A DNA stretch of 64,000 nt, taken from Aestuariivita sp. Its GTDB lineage: Bacteria; Pseudomonadota; Alphaproteobacteria; Rhodobacterales; Rhodobacteraceae. Positions 27,516 to 36,511 of this stretch are shown in pieces (positions within the stretch are counted from its first letter, which is position 1; each line of letters starts with the position of its first letter). Made by a program: the position numbers and the translations under genes. The notes under the pieces are model-generated. The model made no database searches. It had not been told where the DNA came from and was given only the letters and a program-made list of their open reading frames with translations. The stretch lies in the NCBI GenBank assembly GCA_026709985.1, contig JAPORY010000054.1, positions 124,001 through 188,000 of the forward strand, read 5' to 3'.

Positions 27516-28043
27516 ATGGCTGCGGCGAATTCAATCTTGGGGCTACACCATATCGGTTTCACTGTTCCCGATATGGAACAAGCGGTTGCCTTTTTTGCCG
27601 ATGTTTTTGGAGCCATCACTATCATGGAGTGCGGATCGGTCGAAGTCGATGACGCTTTCATGGCAAAGCACTTGGGAGTTCCTCAAGGCGCTAAAATTGC
27701 AGATCAGCGTGTAGTTCAGATTGGACGAGGTGGCTCGCTTGAGTTGTTTGAATATTCTGGTGTCACGGGTGCGCAAGCAATCAAACACAATGGTGAAGTT
27801 GGCGCTATGCATATTGCTTTTGAGGTCAATGACGCCTTTGAGGTCGCCGAAAGAATGAAGAGCCAGGGTGTAGACGTCTTGGACGGGCCAACACTTATTC
27901 AGGGTGGCCCCATGAATAATCTCGTCTGGCTATATTTAAGGAGTCCTTGGGGGCAGTACCTTGAAATAGTGAGTGCCAAAGGACCATTGGGCTACGAAGA
28001 CAACCAAGGACCAAAACTCTGGACGCCGTCTTCTGGAAATTAG
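27516..28043 (+). CDS. VOC-superfamily (glyoxalase/dioxygenase-like) protein
   Basis: A protein of 175 residues with a vicinal-oxygen-chelate fold. LGLHHIGFTVPDMEQAVAFFADVFGA supplies the first metal-ligand His, GEVGAMHIAFEVNDAFEVAERM the second, and GQYLEIVS the Glu. The spacing suggests one metal site built from paired repeats. VOC enzymes include glyoxalases, epimerases and ring-cleaving dioxygenases, so the reaction cannot be told. It lies 47 bases after the GMC oxidoreductase and before the importer, so it probably handles an oxidised sugar or related product. Confidence 0.85.
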   Translation: MAAANSILGLHHIGFTVPDMEQAVAFFADVFGAITIMECGSVEVDDAFMAKHLGVPQGAKIADQRVVQIGRGGSLELFEYSGVTGAQAIKHNGEVGAMHIAFEVNDAFEVAERMKSQGVDVLDGPTLIQGGPMNNLVWLYLRSPWGQYLEIVSAKGPLGYEDNQGPKLWTPSSGN

Positions 28044-28136
28044 GTTGCTGCCATGGTGGCACTGCCGATCAGATATGTAGGTGAGAATGTCCAAAACAAC
28101 GCTTTGAACTTGGACTGATTTTTAGGAGAAAAGAAA

Positions 28137-29552
28137 ATGAAGAATTTATTCTTAACCGCTTGGATATGCGCTACCCTCTCTTTTGGATTCGGAGGTAGCT
28201 CAGGTGCGGCCGAATTTGATGGAATTGAACTCAAGATGCTTGCAATTGGCGATACCTCGGTAACGCGTCTCGCGCCGATTGTTGATGAATTTGAAGAACT
28301 AACCGGTGCTAAGGTGCAGATTGATATGTTTCCCTATCCTGGTTTAATTGACAAAATCGTAATCGAAGCAAGTGCAAATTCTCCTAGTTATCAGCTTATG
28401 TGGGTGGATAGTCCGTGGGTTGGTGTATTGGGTGAGTCAGGAGCGCTTGAAGATCTCACAGATTTGGTAAAGCGAGACGCAGAAGAAATTAACCTAAACG
28501 ATATTCTTCCAATTCAACTCCAAGAAAATACTTGGCAGGGGCGACTCTTGGCTTTTCCGGCGTCGGGTATGATTTGGCATCAAAACTATCGCAAAGATCT
28601 ATTTGAAAATGCTGACGAACAAGCAGCATTTGAACAGAAATATGGATATCCGTTAGCTCCGGCCAAGACTTGGGAAGAATTTATCGACATTGCGGAGTTT
28701 TTCACGCGTACAGCTGGTGAGACGCTTGGAGGAGAAATACTAGAGAAGGATTTCTATGGTAATGCGCAGGCATACAGTCGAGTTGCTGGGGCAATTACAC
28801 ACGATTTTTTCCCCATTTTTCGTAGTTTTGGCGGCGACTATTGGGATGCAGATACCGGACTCTGTGGGATCAACTCTGATGCTGGACTGGCAGCCGCAGA
28901 TGTAATGAAGCGTCTAGTTCCTTTTAATCCTCCTGACTACCTCGGTTTGATGTGGGATATTCGAACGGGCTACATGGAGCGCGGCGAAGTTGCTCAATCT
29001 GGATATTGGTCTGTGCGAACAGTTCGGCTGACAAATCCAAACGAAGCAGTGCTTCCCACCATCGGAGAAGCGGGTTACGCGCCGAGTCCAACCGGGGACG
29101 GCGGCCCAATAGAAACAATGACGGGAGCGTTAAGTTTTGGGATCAACTCAAAGGCAACCGATGCCGAGAAAGAGGCTGCGTGGGCTTTTATTAAATGGGG
29201 AACATCACGCGATATAATGCGTCGATTTGCCGAAGAGGGAAATGGAGTGTCAATGTTCCATAGGTCCATTTTATCTGATCCAAAACTTCAGGAAAGGTAT
29301 CCGTATTATAAAGTCCTCTTAGAAACTCAAGATGAACCTGGAGATGCCAAACGTCGAATTTTCCATCCGTTTTATGCAGACGTCGAAGAGATTTTTGGCG
29401 TTGAATTGAATAAGTATATGGCAGGGGAGACCGAAACGGCTGCGGAAGCTTTAACAAACGCATGTACCAAGATTGATACGCGATTGAGAGTGTTTCCTGA
29501 GGAGCTTCGTCTGCGTTGGATCAATGATGTGCCGGCGAGCATATTTGAGTGA
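28137..29552 (+). CDS. ABC transporter substrate-binding protein (family 1, sugar type)
   Basis: A periplasmic binding protein of 471 residues with signal peptide (AWICATLSFGFGGSSGAA). The mature start FDGIELKMLAIGDTSVTRLAPIVDEFEE and later KTWEEFIDIAEFF, LTGALSFGINSKATDAEKEAAWAFIKW and the long C-terminal part match the extracellular solute-binding family 1 used for oligosaccharides and polyols. The Shine-Dalgarno AGGAGAAAAG is strong. It starts a SBP-permease-permease-ATPase importer. A hairpin at 29567-29601 follows and may favour higher expression of this gene over the permeases. Confidence 0.92.
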   Translation: MKNLFLTAWICATLSFGFGGSSGAAEFDGIELKMLAIGDTSVTRLAPIVDEFEELTGAKVQIDMFPYPGLIDKIVIEASANSPSYQLMWVDSPWVGVLGESGALEDLTDLVKRDAEEINLNDILPIQLQENTWQGRLLAFPASGMIWHQNYRKDLFENADEQAAFEQKYGYPLAPAKTWEEFIDIAEFFTRTAGETLGGEILEKDFYGNAQAYSRVAGAITHDFFPIFRSFGGDYWDADTGLCGINSDAGLAAADVMKRLVPFNPPDYLGLMWDIRTGYMERGEVAQSGYWSVRTVRLTNPNEAVLPTIGEAGYAPSPTGDGGPIETMTGALSFGINSKATDAEKEAAWAFIKWGTSRDIMRRFAEEGNGVSMFHRSILSDPKLQERYPYYKVLLETQDEPGDAKRRIFHPFYADVEEIFGVELNKYMAGETETAAEALTNACTKIDTRLRVFPEELRLRWINDVPASIFE

Positions 29553-29566
29553 TCTGGTGTCTAAAT

Positions 29567-29601
29567 TTGTTCTACTTTGTTCTGTTGACAGAGTAGAACA
29601 A
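29567..29601 (+). promoter_or_regulatory. Intergenic hairpin after the binding-protein gene
   Basis: A perfect 10-bp inverted repeat (TTGTTCTACT / AGTAGAACAA) with a 15-base loop lies between the binding-protein stop and the first permease start. No long T run follows, so it is more likely an mRNA 3'-end stabiliser or attenuator than a full terminator. Confidence 0.6.
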
Positions 29602-29619
29602 TTCGTTTGACTTGATTTG

Positions 29620-30507
29620 ATGGCATACTCCAAGAAACGAAATCGGAATATTTTTTTAATTTTCCTACTTCCAGCGATTTTGGTTCTGTTTCTTACCACG
29701 ATCTACCCAATGCTGTACGCGGGGTATTTGAGTTTTCGCTCTTATGATCTGGCAAAGCCATTTGTTCCCAGAATTTTCGTGGGTTGGTCAAACTATAAAG
29801 AAGTTCTGACTTCTTCAGAGTTTTTTCATACGCTTTGGATTACTCTGAAATTAATGGTCATGACACTCTCGGTGCAACTGGTTTTGGGTGTCGGAATGGG
29901 GCTTCTTGTGACACAGCGCTTGCCTGGCATGGGCATAGCTCGTACCGCACTTTTGATACCAATGATGATATCACCAGTAATCGTTGGCCTTGTTTGGTTA
30001 TTCCTATATTTCCCGGAGTTAGGATATCTGAATTACTTCTTAAGTTTTTTGGGCATTAATCCAATTGCTTGGATTACTTCTACAGAATGGGCTTTGTGGG
30101 CAATTGCGATTGCGGATATATGGCAGTGGACTCCATTCATTATGATGGGAACAGCCGCAGCGCTGACAAATCTATCCCCTGAACCATATGAAGCGGCTCA
30201 AATCGACGGGAATTCGACTTGGGATATTTTTACACGGGTAACACTCCCTCAGATTAAGCCTGTTTTGATTTCTCTTATGTTTCTGAGGGCAATTGATGCG
30301 TTTCGGATTTACGACATTATCTTCGTTCTAACAAAGGGCGGACCAGGCGACGCAACAGAAGTCTTGTCGATGTTTATCTATCGTCAATCTTTTACCTTTT
30401 GGCGAATGGGAACAGGAGCAGCAGCGAGTTTTGTTTCCTTAGTTGTCATCATTTTATTGATCATGCTTTTCTTTAAGTCACTAAATCATAGTCGAAGAAT
30501 ATCTTAA
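29620..30507 (+). CDS. Sugar ABC transporter permease (MalF/UgpA type)
   Basis: An inner-membrane protein of 295 residues with six membrane segments. The EAA loop that contacts the ATPase is EPYEAAQIDGNSTWDIFTRVTLPQIKP. The segment ITKGG-like FVLTKGGPGDATEVLSMFIY is typical of the first permease of carbohydrate importers. ATG 29620 is preferred to TTG 29617. The gene sits 67 bases after the binding-protein gene and 10 bases before the second permease. Confidence 0.93.
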   Translation: MAYSKKRNRNIFLIFLLPAILVLFLTTIYPMLYAGYLSFRSYDLAKPFVPRIFVGWSNYKEVLTSSEFFHTLWITLKLMVMTLSVQLVLGVGMGLLVTQRLPGMGIARTALLIPMMISPVIVGLVWLFLYFPELGYLNYFLSFLGINPIAWITSTEWALWAIAIADIWQWTPFIMMGTAAALTNLSPEPYEAAQIDGNSTWDIFTRVTLPQIKPVLISLMFLRAIDAFRIYDIIFVLTKGGPGDATEVLSMFIYRQSFTFWRMGTGAAASFVSLVVIILLIMLFFKSLNHSRRIS

Positions 30508-30517
30508 GGGTATAGCA

Positions 30518-31342
30518 GTGATTAAGCCGAGTTCGCAGAAGACATTCTTTGTTTATCTCTGTCTCGTGATTGTGCTGATTGTGTTCATGACACCAATTTA
30601 CATTATTGTGTCTTCCTCAATCAAACCATCGCCAATAATGTTCCAAAAACCACCGGCTTTTGTGTTTTCGCCAACATGGGATCACTATGTCGCACTCTTC
30701 TCCGAGCGACCGTTCTTAAAGTTCATTACAAATTCACTGATCGTTGCTCTTGGATCAACTGCCTTTAGTCTGACATTCGGTTCTCTTGCTGCCTATGCGT
30801 TGAGCCGAATTCGGCATAAGAGAATGAATGACGTTGCGTTTTGGATTTTGTCGATGCGTATGTTCCCCCCGATCGCAGTCGTCGTGCCGTATTATATTAT
30901 TTTCAAGGCTGCTGGCTTGTTGGATACTCCAATTGCACTGATAATTATCTATTCCACTGCAAATATCCCCCTAACAGTCTGGTTGATGAAGGGTTTCTTC
31001 GATGAAGTTCCGCGTTCTTTGGAAGAAGCGGCCGCATTGGACGGGCATGGGCTTCTTGGGATATTCTGGCGAGTAACGCTACCGTTGGCTGCGCCGGGGT
31101 TAGCTGTATCAGCAGTTTTTTGTTTCATCTTTTCATGGAACGAATTTATTTTTGCGCTGATGTTAACCGGTTCACAAGCACAAACTGCGACTGTGGCAGT
31201 CATGTCCTTTTGGTCATCTGATGCCGTTCAATGGGGTCGCATTATGGCGGGTTCCTTCGTTATTCTTATTCCAGGCGTGATATTTGTTCTGACTTGTCAA
31301 AGATGGCTGGTACGCGGCTTAACTTTGGGCGCCATTAAGTGA
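30518..31342 (+). CDS. Sugar ABC transporter permease (MalG/UgpE type)
   Basis: The second permease of the same importer, 274 residues with six membrane segments and the EAA loop SLEEAAALDGHGLLGIFWRV followed by TLPLAAPGLAV. SWNEFIFALMLTGSQAQT is the usual C-terminal region of MalG-like proteins. It begins with GTG at 30518, with AAGG eleven bases upstream; no ATG lies nearby in frame. It pairs with the MalF-type permease directly upstream. Confidence 0.92.
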   Translation: MIKPSSQKTFFVYLCLVIVLIVFMTPIYIIVSSSIKPSPIMFQKPPAFVFSPTWDHYVALFSERPFLKFITNSLIVALGSTAFSLTFGSLAAYALSRIRHKRMNDVAFWILSMRMFPPIAVVVPYYIIFKAAGLLDTPIALIIIYSTANIPLTVWLMKGFFDEVPRSLEEAAALDGHGLLGIFWRVTLPLAAPGLAVSAVFCFIFSWNEFIFALMLTGSQAQTATVAVMSFWSSDAVQWGRIMAGSFVILIPGVIFVLTCQRWLVRGLTLGAIK

Positions 31343-31352
31343 AGGTGAATCA

Positions 31353-32423
31353 TTGCCCCAAATTACCTTAAAAGATGTCGCAAAGCGATACGGGGACGTT
31401 GAAGCTGTTCACGGAGTTAATCTTGAAATTGAGCAAGGGGAATTCGTGGTTTTATTGGGCCCCTCTGGTTGCGGAAAAACGACTACCTTGCGAATGGTTG
31501 CGGGTTTGGAAGACGTGAGCGATGGAGAACTGAAGATCGGCGATATCGTCGTAAATGATGTTGCTCCTAAAGATAGGGGAGTGGCGATGGTGTTTCAAAA
31601 CTACGCCCTATATCCCCATATGACAGTGCGCCAAAATATGGAATTTGCTCTACGACCGCTCAAGCTTAGTTCGGAACAAAGGGATCGGCGAGTTAATGAG
31701 ACTTCTGCTATTCTGGAAATCTCGGATCTAATGCACCGCAAACCAGCTCAGCTATCTGGCGGACAAAGACAGAGAGTTGCTATGGGAAGAGCAATGGTGC
31801 GAACGCCAAGCGTTTTCTTATTTGATGAACCACTGTCAAATTTGGATGCAAAACTAAGAACGCAAATGCGCAAAGAAATTAGCAGGCTTCATAAACGCCT
31901 CAAATCTACCGTTCTTTATGTTACACATGATCAGATCGAAGCGATGACTCTAGCCGATAAAATCGTGATCATGCGCGATGGTTACGTTGAACAGATAGGA
32001 AGTCCCGAAGAGATCTATGCCACTCCCAAAAGTGTTTTTGTCGCCACCTTTGTCGGAAACCCTTCTATGAATGTGTTCAAAGGTTTGGTGAGGAAGGGCA
32101 GGATTTTGGCGGACGGTTTTGAATTGCCTATTCCAAGTCATCTTTCAGATACGGTTGGCGAAGAACAAGAAATCGTGATTGGTTTTCGACCAAGTGACAT
32201 TATCCCCTATCAAAGTGATGGGAGCAATTTTCACAAAGCTCGTATTGAGTTTATCGAATTCCTCGGTGGTCAAACGCAATTGAATCTTCGGTTGGGAAGC
32301 CACGGATGCGTTGCTGAGGTACCTGCCGCACAAGGCCTAGTTTCTGGATCGGATTTCTTTTTCAACATCAACAGTGATGCATTACACTTTTTTGACGTGA
32401 CCTCAGGTCGATCACTTCATTGA
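31353..32423 (+). CDS. Sugar ABC transporter ATP-binding protein (UgpC/MalK type)
   Basis: An ATPase of 356 residues powering the importer encoded upstream. Walker A LGPSGCGKTTTLRM, Q-loop MVFQNYALYPHMTV, signature LSGGQRQRVAMGRA, Walker B SVFLFDEPLSNLD and H-loop YVTHDQIEAMT are intact. A C-terminal OB-type regulatory domain (from about residue 240) is present, as in MalK. Start TTG 31353 has a good GAAGGTG site; the conserved ITLKDVAKRYGDV begins right after it. The stop overlaps a possible TTG of the next gene. Confidence 0.94.
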   Translation: MPQITLKDVAKRYGDVEAVHGVNLEIEQGEFVVLLGPSGCGKTTTLRMVAGLEDVSDGELKIGDIVVNDVAPKDRGVAMVFQNYALYPHMTVRQNMEFALRPLKLSSEQRDRRVNETSAILEISDLMHRKPAQLSGGQRQRVAMGRAMVRTPSVFLFDEPLSNLDAKLRTQMRKEISRLHKRLKSTVLYVTHDQIEAMTLADKIVIMRDGYVEQIGSPEEIYATPKSVFVATFVGNPSMNVFKGLVRKGRILADGFELPIPSHLSDTVGEEQEIVIGFRPSDIIPYQSDGSNFHKARIEFIEFLGGQTQLNLRLGSHGCVAEVPAAQGLVSGSDFFFNINSDALHFFDVTSGRSLH

Positions 32424-32434
32424 GAGATAGCGAG

Positions 32435-33445
32435 ATGCCAAGAGAAATTGTGTTTCCTTCCAAAGGAAAATTTGCGTGTTTGGAATACGAAGATCGAACT
32501 CTGCAGCCCGATGAAGTGCGTGGGCCGACTATTGCGTCGCTTATCAGTCCAGGAACGGAGTTTGGTTGGGTTCAAGGTGCCGAGTTTCCCATTCGACCCG
32601 GCTATGCGGCAGTATTCAAGGTCGAAGAAGTTGGCACTGATGTGACTGACGTTGAGATTGGTGAGATTCTCTTTTGCATGGGTCATCACCGACAAACGCA
32701 ACAATGCAGCGTTGCCTACACGCTAAAGATTCCGAGTAAAATTAAGCCAGAGGTTGCTGTGCTAATCCGCCTTATGGGTGTTTCAATGACAACCTTGATG
32801 ACGACAAAAGCAAGGACGGGTGATAAAGTTGTTGTCTGCGGCGCGGGTCCTGTTGGGCTACTGGCTGCGCATAATTTCCTGATCGGTGGTTACGATGTTT
32901 TGATTGTGGAACCAGATGACTTAAGAAGAAAACAGGCGGAACAGTCCGGTATTCCAAAGAGTTTACCGTCGATGCCTCTGGATGATCCAGAGTATCTCGG
33001 CAAAGTGTCGATTGTGCTTGATTGCTCCGGTAATGAGGCTGCCGTTGTTGATGGCTGCAAGATTGTACGCAAGAAAGGTGAGGTGGTTTTGGTTGGTGTG
33101 CCTTGGAGAGCACAGACTAATCTACTCGCACATGACGTGCTAAATGCTGTCTTTTTTAATTTTGTGGAGTTGCGAAGCGGGTGGGAATGGGAAATTCCGG
33201 TTTTGTCGCGGGATTTTGTTTGGGAGGAATTGCTTGAAGGATACAATAATTCACCCCATAACACCTTCGGGGGATTTCAGCGTGCAATGCATTGGCTTGG
33301 TGAAAGTCGAATAAATCTCGAAGGACTGATCGCAAAGGCCTCACCTGAGAATCCCACATCTGTTTATGAAAATATTCAAAACCGCACAATCGGCGAACCT
33401 TTTGTTGTTTTTGATTGGCTAAGGTTAATGGTAGATGAAACTTAA
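32435..33445 (+). CDS. MDR-superfamily dehydrogenase lacking the usual zinc ligands
   Basis: A medium-chain dehydrogenase/reductase of 336 residues. The Rossmann motif is VVCGAGPVGLLAAHNF, with an acidic end at LIVEPDD. In the catalytic domain the canonical Cys-Gly-Thr-Asp and Gly-His-Glu zinc motifs are replaced by ISPGTEFGWVQG and IRPGYAAVFKVEEVG, a pattern seen in BchC-like MDR proteins. A zinc-dependent alcohol dehydrogenase mechanism is therefore doubtful. ATG 32435 is used; a TTG at 32420 that overlaps the ATPase stop is an alternative. It is the last gene of the operon starting at 25816. Confidence 0.82.
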   Translation: MPREIVFPSKGKFACLEYEDRTLQPDEVRGPTIASLISPGTEFGWVQGAEFPIRPGYAAVFKVEEVGTDVTDVEIGEILFCMGHHRQTQQCSVAYTLKIPSKIKPEVAVLIRLMGVSMTTLMTTKARTGDKVVVCGAGPVGLLAAHNFLIGGYDVLIVEPDDLRRKQAEQSGIPKSLPSMPLDDPEYLGKVSIVLDCSGNEAAVVDGCKIVRKKGEVVLVGVPWRAQTNLLAHDVLNAVFFNFVELRSGWEWEIPVLSRDFVWEELLEGYNNSPHNTFGGFQRAMHWLGESRINLEGLIAKASPENPTSVYENIQNRTIGEPFVVFDWLRLMVDET

Positions 33446-34259
33446 ATGGGAGGACTTGCGGTGCCAATTTCATCGGAACTTATGACTTATATTTGTGAAA
33501 AAGTGATCCAGTGCAGGCTCTTGTAATTCAGAACAATATTTTGTGGGCGCAAGTTAGTGAGGTCGTTTTGTATCAAGCAGTAGGCAAAGGTTAAATGAAC
33601 CAAAGACTCAAGAGTTACTATTGGAACGAGAAATTAGGGCGAAGTTTTTCTTTTGGAATGACTATCTTCCCATCCCCAGGTACCCGTTCGAGAAGAGACT
33701 ATCTGCCCCGAAATAACGTCAAAACCGTCTTTGTTTGCTTTCCAACCACTCAATTTTATCGATTCGAAACCGATGTTTCCAACTGGAGAATGCCTAAACC
33801 CACGAGAACGGCCGATTTACTATCCTACAGCGCGGCAGAAGCAGGTGGACGGCTAATCAGAATATCCTCAACTGCGACTTCAGTGATGGCAATTCTTGAG
33901 GGAGCAACTTCGGTCATAAGAAGGAAAGTAATAAACGCATTGACTAACTTCAGAATCCAAGATCGCTCGCGAAGCAGTGATGCTCTTCGGTCAAGGGATC
34001 GAATTCCCGCGAGAGGGGTTACAAAAATCCCATTGAAATCTCTGCTAGACATTCGATATCGAAAGTCTTGCTGGATAAAGGCTTGTGGCTATCTGCTTCA
34101 AATGTTGTGTACCTGTATGTCTTGTGTTTTTTTTCCTATGAAGTGCCACGTGCCGCCCTTTTCTAAGAAAAACTGCTTGGAAACGGGAAGAGCCACTCGC
34201 AAACTAATTCTTGCAAGTGGCTCACTTAAGTGTCTAATTTATTGAAACCAGAGGAGGGC
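33446..34259. other. Spacer between two transporter operons
   Basis: About 810 bases with no gene I recognise. A 216-codon frame runs from 33595 to 34245 on the plus strand and a 75-codon frame (33825-34052) on the minus strand. Neither product has a recognisable domain, membrane pattern or family motif, and the plus-strand product is rich in Arg and Ser as expected of chance frames. The promoter of the second importer should be here. No copy of the 16-bp palindrome was found in it. Confidence 0.4.
34190..34223 (+). promoter_or_regulatory. Hairpin upstream of the second importer
   Basis: Inverted repeat GAGCCACT / AGTGGCTC, extended by GCAA / TTGC inside one mismatch, with a loop of about eight bases. 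It lies 36 bases before the binding-protein ATG. The core resembles the hairpin at 56247-56280, which also precedes a binding-protein gene. It could be a terminator for upstream transcription or a leader structure. Confidence 0.5.
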
Positions 34260-35516
34260 ATGAAAATGCGTTCAATTCTTTCTGTCAAGGCGGCAGCCGT
34301 CTTGGCAACTTGTATTTCTACCTCAACCGCTTCTGCCCAAGACGTTGAAGTCTTGCACTGGTGGACTTCAGGAGGGGAAGCCGCAGCGTTAAGCGTTCTA
34401 AGAGAAGATCTCTCTGAAAGTGGATATGGCTGGGTCGATATGCCAGTTGCAGGCGGCGGCGGCTCCGATGCGATGACCGTATTGCGGGCGCGCGTAACAG
34501 CCGGAAATCCCCCAACTGCAGTGCAAATGCTCGGATTTGCTATCCAAGATTGGGCTAAAGAAGGGGCACTGTCCAACCTCAACGACTTAGCAAACGAGCA
34601 AAACTGGTCGACAGTTGTGCCGTCGGCTCTACAGGCGTTCTCGACTTATTCAGCAAATTGGGTTGCGGCACCGGTTAACGTCCATTCAACAAATTGGGTT
34701 TGGGCTAATTCCAAAATAATGGCCGAACTCGGCATTGAGCAGCCAACGTCGTGGGAAAGCTTTATAGCGGCAATGCAAGCCGCGAAGGATGCTGGCTACA
34801 CCGCATTAGCGCATGGCGGTCAGGCATGGCAAGAAGCGACAGTTTTTGATTCTGTCGCCATGGGCGTCGGTGGCCCAGCTTTCTACAAGGCGGCTTTTAT
34901 TGATTTAGATTCAGATGCTCTCGGCGGCGCACAAATGGTCGAAGCATTCGAACGAATGGAAACCTTACGTGGCTTTGTCGATGAGAATTTTTCCGGCCGC
35001 GACTGGAATTTAGCAACTGCAATGGTCATTAATGGTGAAGCACTGTTCCAAATTATGGGTGATTGGGCCAAAGGTGAATTTGTAAATGCTGGACAAACTG
35101 CTGGTGAAGAATTTAAATGCTTTCGCGTGCCTGGCAGCGATGGTACCGTGACCTTTAACTCTGATCAGTTTGCTATGTTCAAAGTTGAAGGCAGTGCAGC
35201 CGAAGCGCAACTGGCTATGGCATCTGCCGTGATGAGCCCAGAATTCCAGGTGGCCTTCAATATTGTGAAAGGTTCCGTACCCGCGCGGACGGATATTTCT
35301 GACGAGGAATTTGACGCTTGCGGTAAACTCGGAATGGCACAACTCGCTCAAGCCGCCGCGAGTGGCAACCTCTTCGGGTCAATGGCGCATGGTCATGCCA
35401 ATACGCCGTCGATTCAAAATGCGATGTACGATGTGATTACTGCGCATTTTAACGGTGAGTATGATGCAGCAACTGCTGCTGCCGAGCTTGTGACCGCCGT
35501 TGAATTGGCCAAATAG
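34260..35516 (+). CDS. Sugar ABC transporter substrate-binding protein (GtsA-like)
   Basis: A periplasmic binding protein of 418 residues. ATG 34260 follows a near-perfect GAGGAGG, so the frame's upstream TTG is rejected. The signal peptide is [19 protein letters not shown]. Mature motifs such as [52 protein letters not shown] and [13 protein letters not shown] match the glucose/mannose binding proteins of GtsABC importers. A monosaccharide such as glucose, mannose or a close analogue is the likely ligand, but ligands drift in this family. A strong hairpin terminator follows, a common device to express the binding protein more than the permeases. Confidence 0.9.
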   Translation: MKMRSILSVKAAAVLATCISTSTASAQDVEVLHWWTSGGEAAALSVLREDLSESGYGWVDMPVAGGGGSDAMTVLRARVTAGNPPTAVQMLGFAIQDWAKEGALSNLNDLANEQNWSTVVPSALQAFSTYSANWVAAPVNVHSTNWVWANSKIMAELGIEQPTSWESFIAAMQAAKDAGYTALAHGGQAWQEATVFDSVAMGVGGPAFYKAAFIDLDSDALGGAQMVEAFERMETLRGFVDENFSGRDWNLATAMVINGEALFQIMGDWAKGEFVNAGQTAGEEFKCFRVPGSDGTVTFNSDQFAMFKVEGSAAEAQLAMASAVMSPEFQVAFNIVKGSVPARTDISDEEFDACGKLGMAQLAQAAASGNLFGSMAHGHANTPSIQNAMYDVITAHFNGEYDAATAAAELVTAVELAK

Positions 35517-35529
35517 AGAAGTTTGCATT

Positions 35530-35554
35530 ACTGGCCCCTGACGGGGCCAGTTTT
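35530..35554 (+). terminator. Hairpin with T run after the GtsA-like gene
   Basis: Perfect 8-bp GC-rich stem CTGGCCCC / GGGGCCAG with a 4-base loop followed by TTTT. It lies between the binding-protein stop and the permease start, so it is likely a partial terminator setting subunit ratios. Confidence 0.8.
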
Positions 35555-35605
35555 CTCAATACTGATCATTAATTTGTGGCAACTGGCTTGCAGGTCAGAG
35601 ATTTA

Positions 35606-36511
35606 ATGTCGATGAACCTTACGACGACAGATCAGGACTTAAAGACACGGTTACAGAATTGGTTGCCAAAAATAGTTCTTGCCCCGTCGTTTGGTCTTGT
35701 TGTTTTTTTTGTTTACGGATTTATTGCGTTTACGCTGTATCTCAGCTTTACCAACAGTCGAATGTTACCGTCCTACGAATGGGTGGGATGGCAAAACTAT
35801 GAGCGATTATTCCAAATTCGGGAATGGGATATTGCCTTAAATAATCTCGTTATTTTTGCCATTCTCTACATATCTATTTGTACCGTAATTGGCTTGATTC
35901 TAGCCGTTTTTCTAGACCAGAAAATTCGCGGAGAAGGGGTACTGCGCCCCATTTTTCTGTATCCGATGGCGCTGTCCTTTATTGTTACGGGCACCGCTTG
36001 GAAATGGTTTTTGGACCCAGCGATCGGCATCGAAAATACCTTTCACTTATGGGGATGGCAAAGTTTCTCCTTTGATTGGATCAAGGACCGAGATATGGCG
36101 ATATATGCCATCGTCATTGCCGCAGTTTGGCAGTCTTCAGGATTTGTGATGGCAATGTTCTTGGCCGGTTTGCGAGGAATTGATGATGAACTACTCAAAG
36201 CTGCCCAGATTGACGGCGCATCAAATTTCAATCTCTACCGACGCATAATTTTACCGCAGTTACGCCCAGCTTTTCTTTCAGCATTCGTCATTCTTGGCCA
36301 TTTGGCGATTAAGTCATACGACTTAGTTATTGCCCTGACTGGCGGTGGGCCTGGCAATGCGACGGCACTGCCCGCTACATTTATGTATTCCTATTCCTTC
36401 ACACGGAATCAAATGGGGATTGGCTCTGCATCGGCGGTCATAATGCTGCTGACGATTTCTGCAATTATGGTCCCTTACCTGTATGCAGAATTGAATGAGA
36501 AAAAACGATGA
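35606..36511 (+). CDS. Sugar ABC transporter permease (GtsB-like)
   Basis: An inner-membrane protein of 301 residues with about six membrane segments. ATG 35606 (then SMNLTTTDQD) is preferred to a GTG at 35576 that lacks a ribosome-binding site. The EAA loop is DDELLKAAQIDGASNFNLYRRI followed by ILPQLRPAF, split here to stay brief, and ALTGGGPGNATALPATFM is typical of first permeases of glucose-type importers. Its stop overlaps the start of the next permease by 4 bases (ATGA). Confidence 0.92.
   Translation: MSMNLTTTDQDLKTRLQNWLPKIVLAPSFGLVVFFVYGFIAFTLYLSFTNSRMLPSYEWVGWQNYERLFQIREWDIALNNLVIFAILYISICTVIGLILAVFLDQKIRGEGVLRPIFLYPMALSFIVTGTAWKWFLDPAIGIENTFHLWGWQSFSFDWIKDRDMAIYAIVIAAVWQSSGFVMAMFLAGLRGIDDELLKAAQIDGASNFNLYRRIILPQLRPAFLSAFVILGHLAIKSYDLVIALTGGGPGNATALPATFMYSYSFTRNQMGIGSASAVIMLLTISAIMVPYLYAELNEKKR

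Noticed and set aside
33990..34015. GGGATCGAATTCCC resembling a tRNA T-arm
   Set aside because: The loop lacks the TTCGA/TTCAA pattern in proper spacing and no acceptor, D or anticodon arms can be built around it.
33825..34052. 75-codon minus-strand frame considered as a regulator remnant
   Set aside because: I tried to fit it to LacI- and GntR-type helix-turn-helix sequences and saw no convincing match.
33595..34245. 216-codon plus-strand frame between two importer operons
   Set aside because: Composition (many Arg and Ser, no hydrophobic pattern) looks like random translation; no family resemblance; it runs through a hairpin into the leader of the next gene.
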